The notes beneath the pieces were generated by a model, which was not told the DNA's origin, did no database searches, and saw only the letters and a list, made by a program, of their open reading frames with translations. Shown piece after piece: positions 62,560 to 64,000 of a DNA stretch of 64,000 nt. Each line of letters starts with the position of its first letter. Within the stretch, counting starts at the first letter, position 1. Where the stretch lies: positions 2,420,001 to 2,484,000 of the forward strand of contig JAQFVV010012572.1 of NCBI GenBank assembly GCA_028023455.1, in the 5' to 3' direction. The DNA comes from Epiperipatus broadwayi (taxonomy: Eukaryota > Onychophora > Udeonychophora > Euonychophora > Peripatidae). The position numbers and the translations under genes are program-made.

Positions 62560-63110
62560 CACATAGGCAAAACTCTCCATACAGTATTGCCACTTGGTGC
62601 AAGCCAGAGTAATCAATGGATGCAGGAAGGTTTTGTGCATAAAATCCCTATCCCATCATCCAATATCCCCAAATAAGTTTCTTCTAGCTTGTGGCTTTCA
62701 TCAATGAAAAGCCTTGGATCTAAGAGCACTGCACCTAGATCTTAGGATCTAAGGTAATCCTCCAGCAGCCACCTTTTACCTTATTAGCCAACTATAAAGC
62801 TTTGAGTTTAATACCAATCCTGCCCAATAGGGAATTATTAAAGAACCAAAGATATCAAAAAGTATGGATGCTGAACTGAGCTCAGATCTATATGACTCTA
62901 CAAGCTAATGAGCTTGAATTGAAAACATTGTTTTCATTTTGGAGTCTGAAGATATTGAATGCGTAGGCACTAGTTAGGGATTTTATGCACAAAACCTTTC
63001 TGCATCCATTGATTACTCTGGCTTGCACTGACCTACTGTATGGAGAGTTTTGCCTCTGGGTAAACAGCTTGTGTAAGTATAAAGAATGGTGATCATGTGA
63101 TGTTCAGTGG
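62560..63110. mobile_element. Foldback family A, copy A4 (longest, 551 bp)
   Basis: The left arm GGCAAAACTCTCCATACAGT, AGAGTAATCAATGGATGCAG and TTTTGTGCATAAAATCCCTA is mirrored on the right by TAGGGATTTTATGCACAAAA, CATCCATTGATTACTCTGGC and CTGTATGGAGAGTTTTGCC. The centre holds CCTTGGATCTAAGAGCACTG, shared with A2. As in A1, the right side extends past the arm to GTGATCATGTGATGTTCAGT, while the left side lacks that stretch. Direct repeats TTTATTAAGTATG (62547) and TTTATTATGTATG (63111) flank it, 12 of 13 identical. No transposase frame. Confidence 0.82.
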
Positions 63111-63123
63111 TTTATTATGTATG

Positions 63124-63879
63124 AATGCTTGGGATCATTGTAATAATTTTTAAGCTACTAGTTGAGAATCTATATGTTTACATTTATAAAAAGCGCATTC
63201 ACAATAGCTTGAAAAGGCTGATCTTTAATGTATTAAATTCACAACATTAATGTATATGTAGCTGACAAAACAAAAACTGCTGTTTAGTGTAAAGATAAAA
63301 ATAATGATTTTTTTTCTAATTATTTTTTATAATGTTCAAATATATTTTTTATGCTAGTGTAATTGGAAATTCAAGTCTAATGTTTTGTAGCTCAGAAATA
63401 AGAATTGATTTAGTTTATCCAACTTTATGCATGTAAGTACATGGTTACCATTAGAGTAAGTATACAATGATGAGTTATATCATCTGTGGCACTTTATCAC
63501 TTCTTTGATATAGTTTAGTTCAAAACAATCTCAATACTTGTAGCCTCATTACTAACCTTAAGTTCTTTACATCATAATTTCTATAGGGTCAAAAGATAAG
63601 TAACTGATATTGTCCATTACTTTTCAAATTGCATTATGTTATGTTTATATCAGGATTATACCTTTAGGTGGCCTGATTTGAAACTTATTGACTAAGTTGA
63701 TTTTATTTTTCAGCTGCATATTTTTAATTAGCCATGATGCAGAATATGAAATATTTTTTAGTAATTGCAAATAAGCACTATAATATGCCAAAGGCAAGAG
63801 ATATCCAAGAACTGAAGTCTGATTTGTTTTGCATATCATGTTTCAGACGCTTTGTGTTTATATATATGTCTGAAATCGT
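63124..63879. other. Unannotated A+T-rich stretch
   Basis: No supported feature; the small minus-strand ORF at 63645-63839 has no recognisable domain. Confidence 0.45.
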
Positions 63880-64000
63880 TGTCGATTAAGCCCCCGCCTG
63901 ATGTCGCTGTTTCCATGCAAAAGCACATATATTGCTCACACGGCCTATAGAACAGTTCTGTTCATATTGGCCACTAAGCAACTTTTGAGCTTCACGATAC
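63880..64000. mobile_element. TIR element T1 family, copy 2 (cut by the window edge)
   Basis: From TGTCGATTAAGC the sequence follows T1: GATGTCGCTGTTTCCATGCA, AAA.CACA, CGGCCTATRGAACAGTTCTG, TTCATATT, CACTAAGCA and the TTCACGATAC block. The left end CGATTA coincides with that of T1, which supports the element boundary. Its right end lies outside the window. Confidence 0.82.

Overview
The window is strongly A+T-rich animal nuclear DNA, with long poly-A/T tracts, introns with GT..AG borders and many decayed transposons. It has no bacterial-type gene layout. The one protein-coding gene I can support points to an arthropod or another invertebrate: a multi-repeat beta-thymosin (WH2-type actin-monomer-binding protein) of the Drosophila ciboulot / nematode tetrathymosin kind. 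I cannot name the species.

Layout. 1-32 kb is intergenic or far-upstream DNA filled with repeats. It holds one essentially complete but broken RTE-clade LINE (20439-23594, 11-bp target-site duplication), a second nearly full-length degenerate copy (4038-6822), three fragments of the same family (8271-8593; 9163-9482 minus; 25628-26765 minus), a tRNA-derived SINE (2952-3049 minus), a non-autonomous hAT element with a perfect 8-bp duplication (12429-12862), several foldback elements and short tandem duplications. At 32.4-34.0 kb there is a less A+T-rich, non-coding island of unknown nature, just upstream of the gene.

34.6-59.3 kb is the thymosin gene on the + strand. Five coding exons (34631-34754, 43510-43623, 46351-46461, 50278-50379, 59250-59278) are joined by four introns, all in phase 1. 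Together they encode 159 residues: four beta-thymosin repeats, one per exon, and a nine-residue tail. Exon 2 contains no long ORF and is found only by reading for splice sites and the repeat motif. Because every internal exon is a multiple of three and flanked by phase-1 introns, skipping any of them keeps the frame, so forms with two, three or four actin-binding modules are possible. The third repeat is degenerate.

The introns carry a second SINE copy with an exact 17-bp target duplication, a CR1/jockey-like LINE tail, RT remnants, a terminal-inverted-repeat element whose second copy runs off the window end, and an internally deleted mariner. 59.3-64 kb is the 3' UTR (AATAAA at 59930) followed by more foldback elements. 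No rRNA, functional tRNA, CRISPR array or second confident gene was found.
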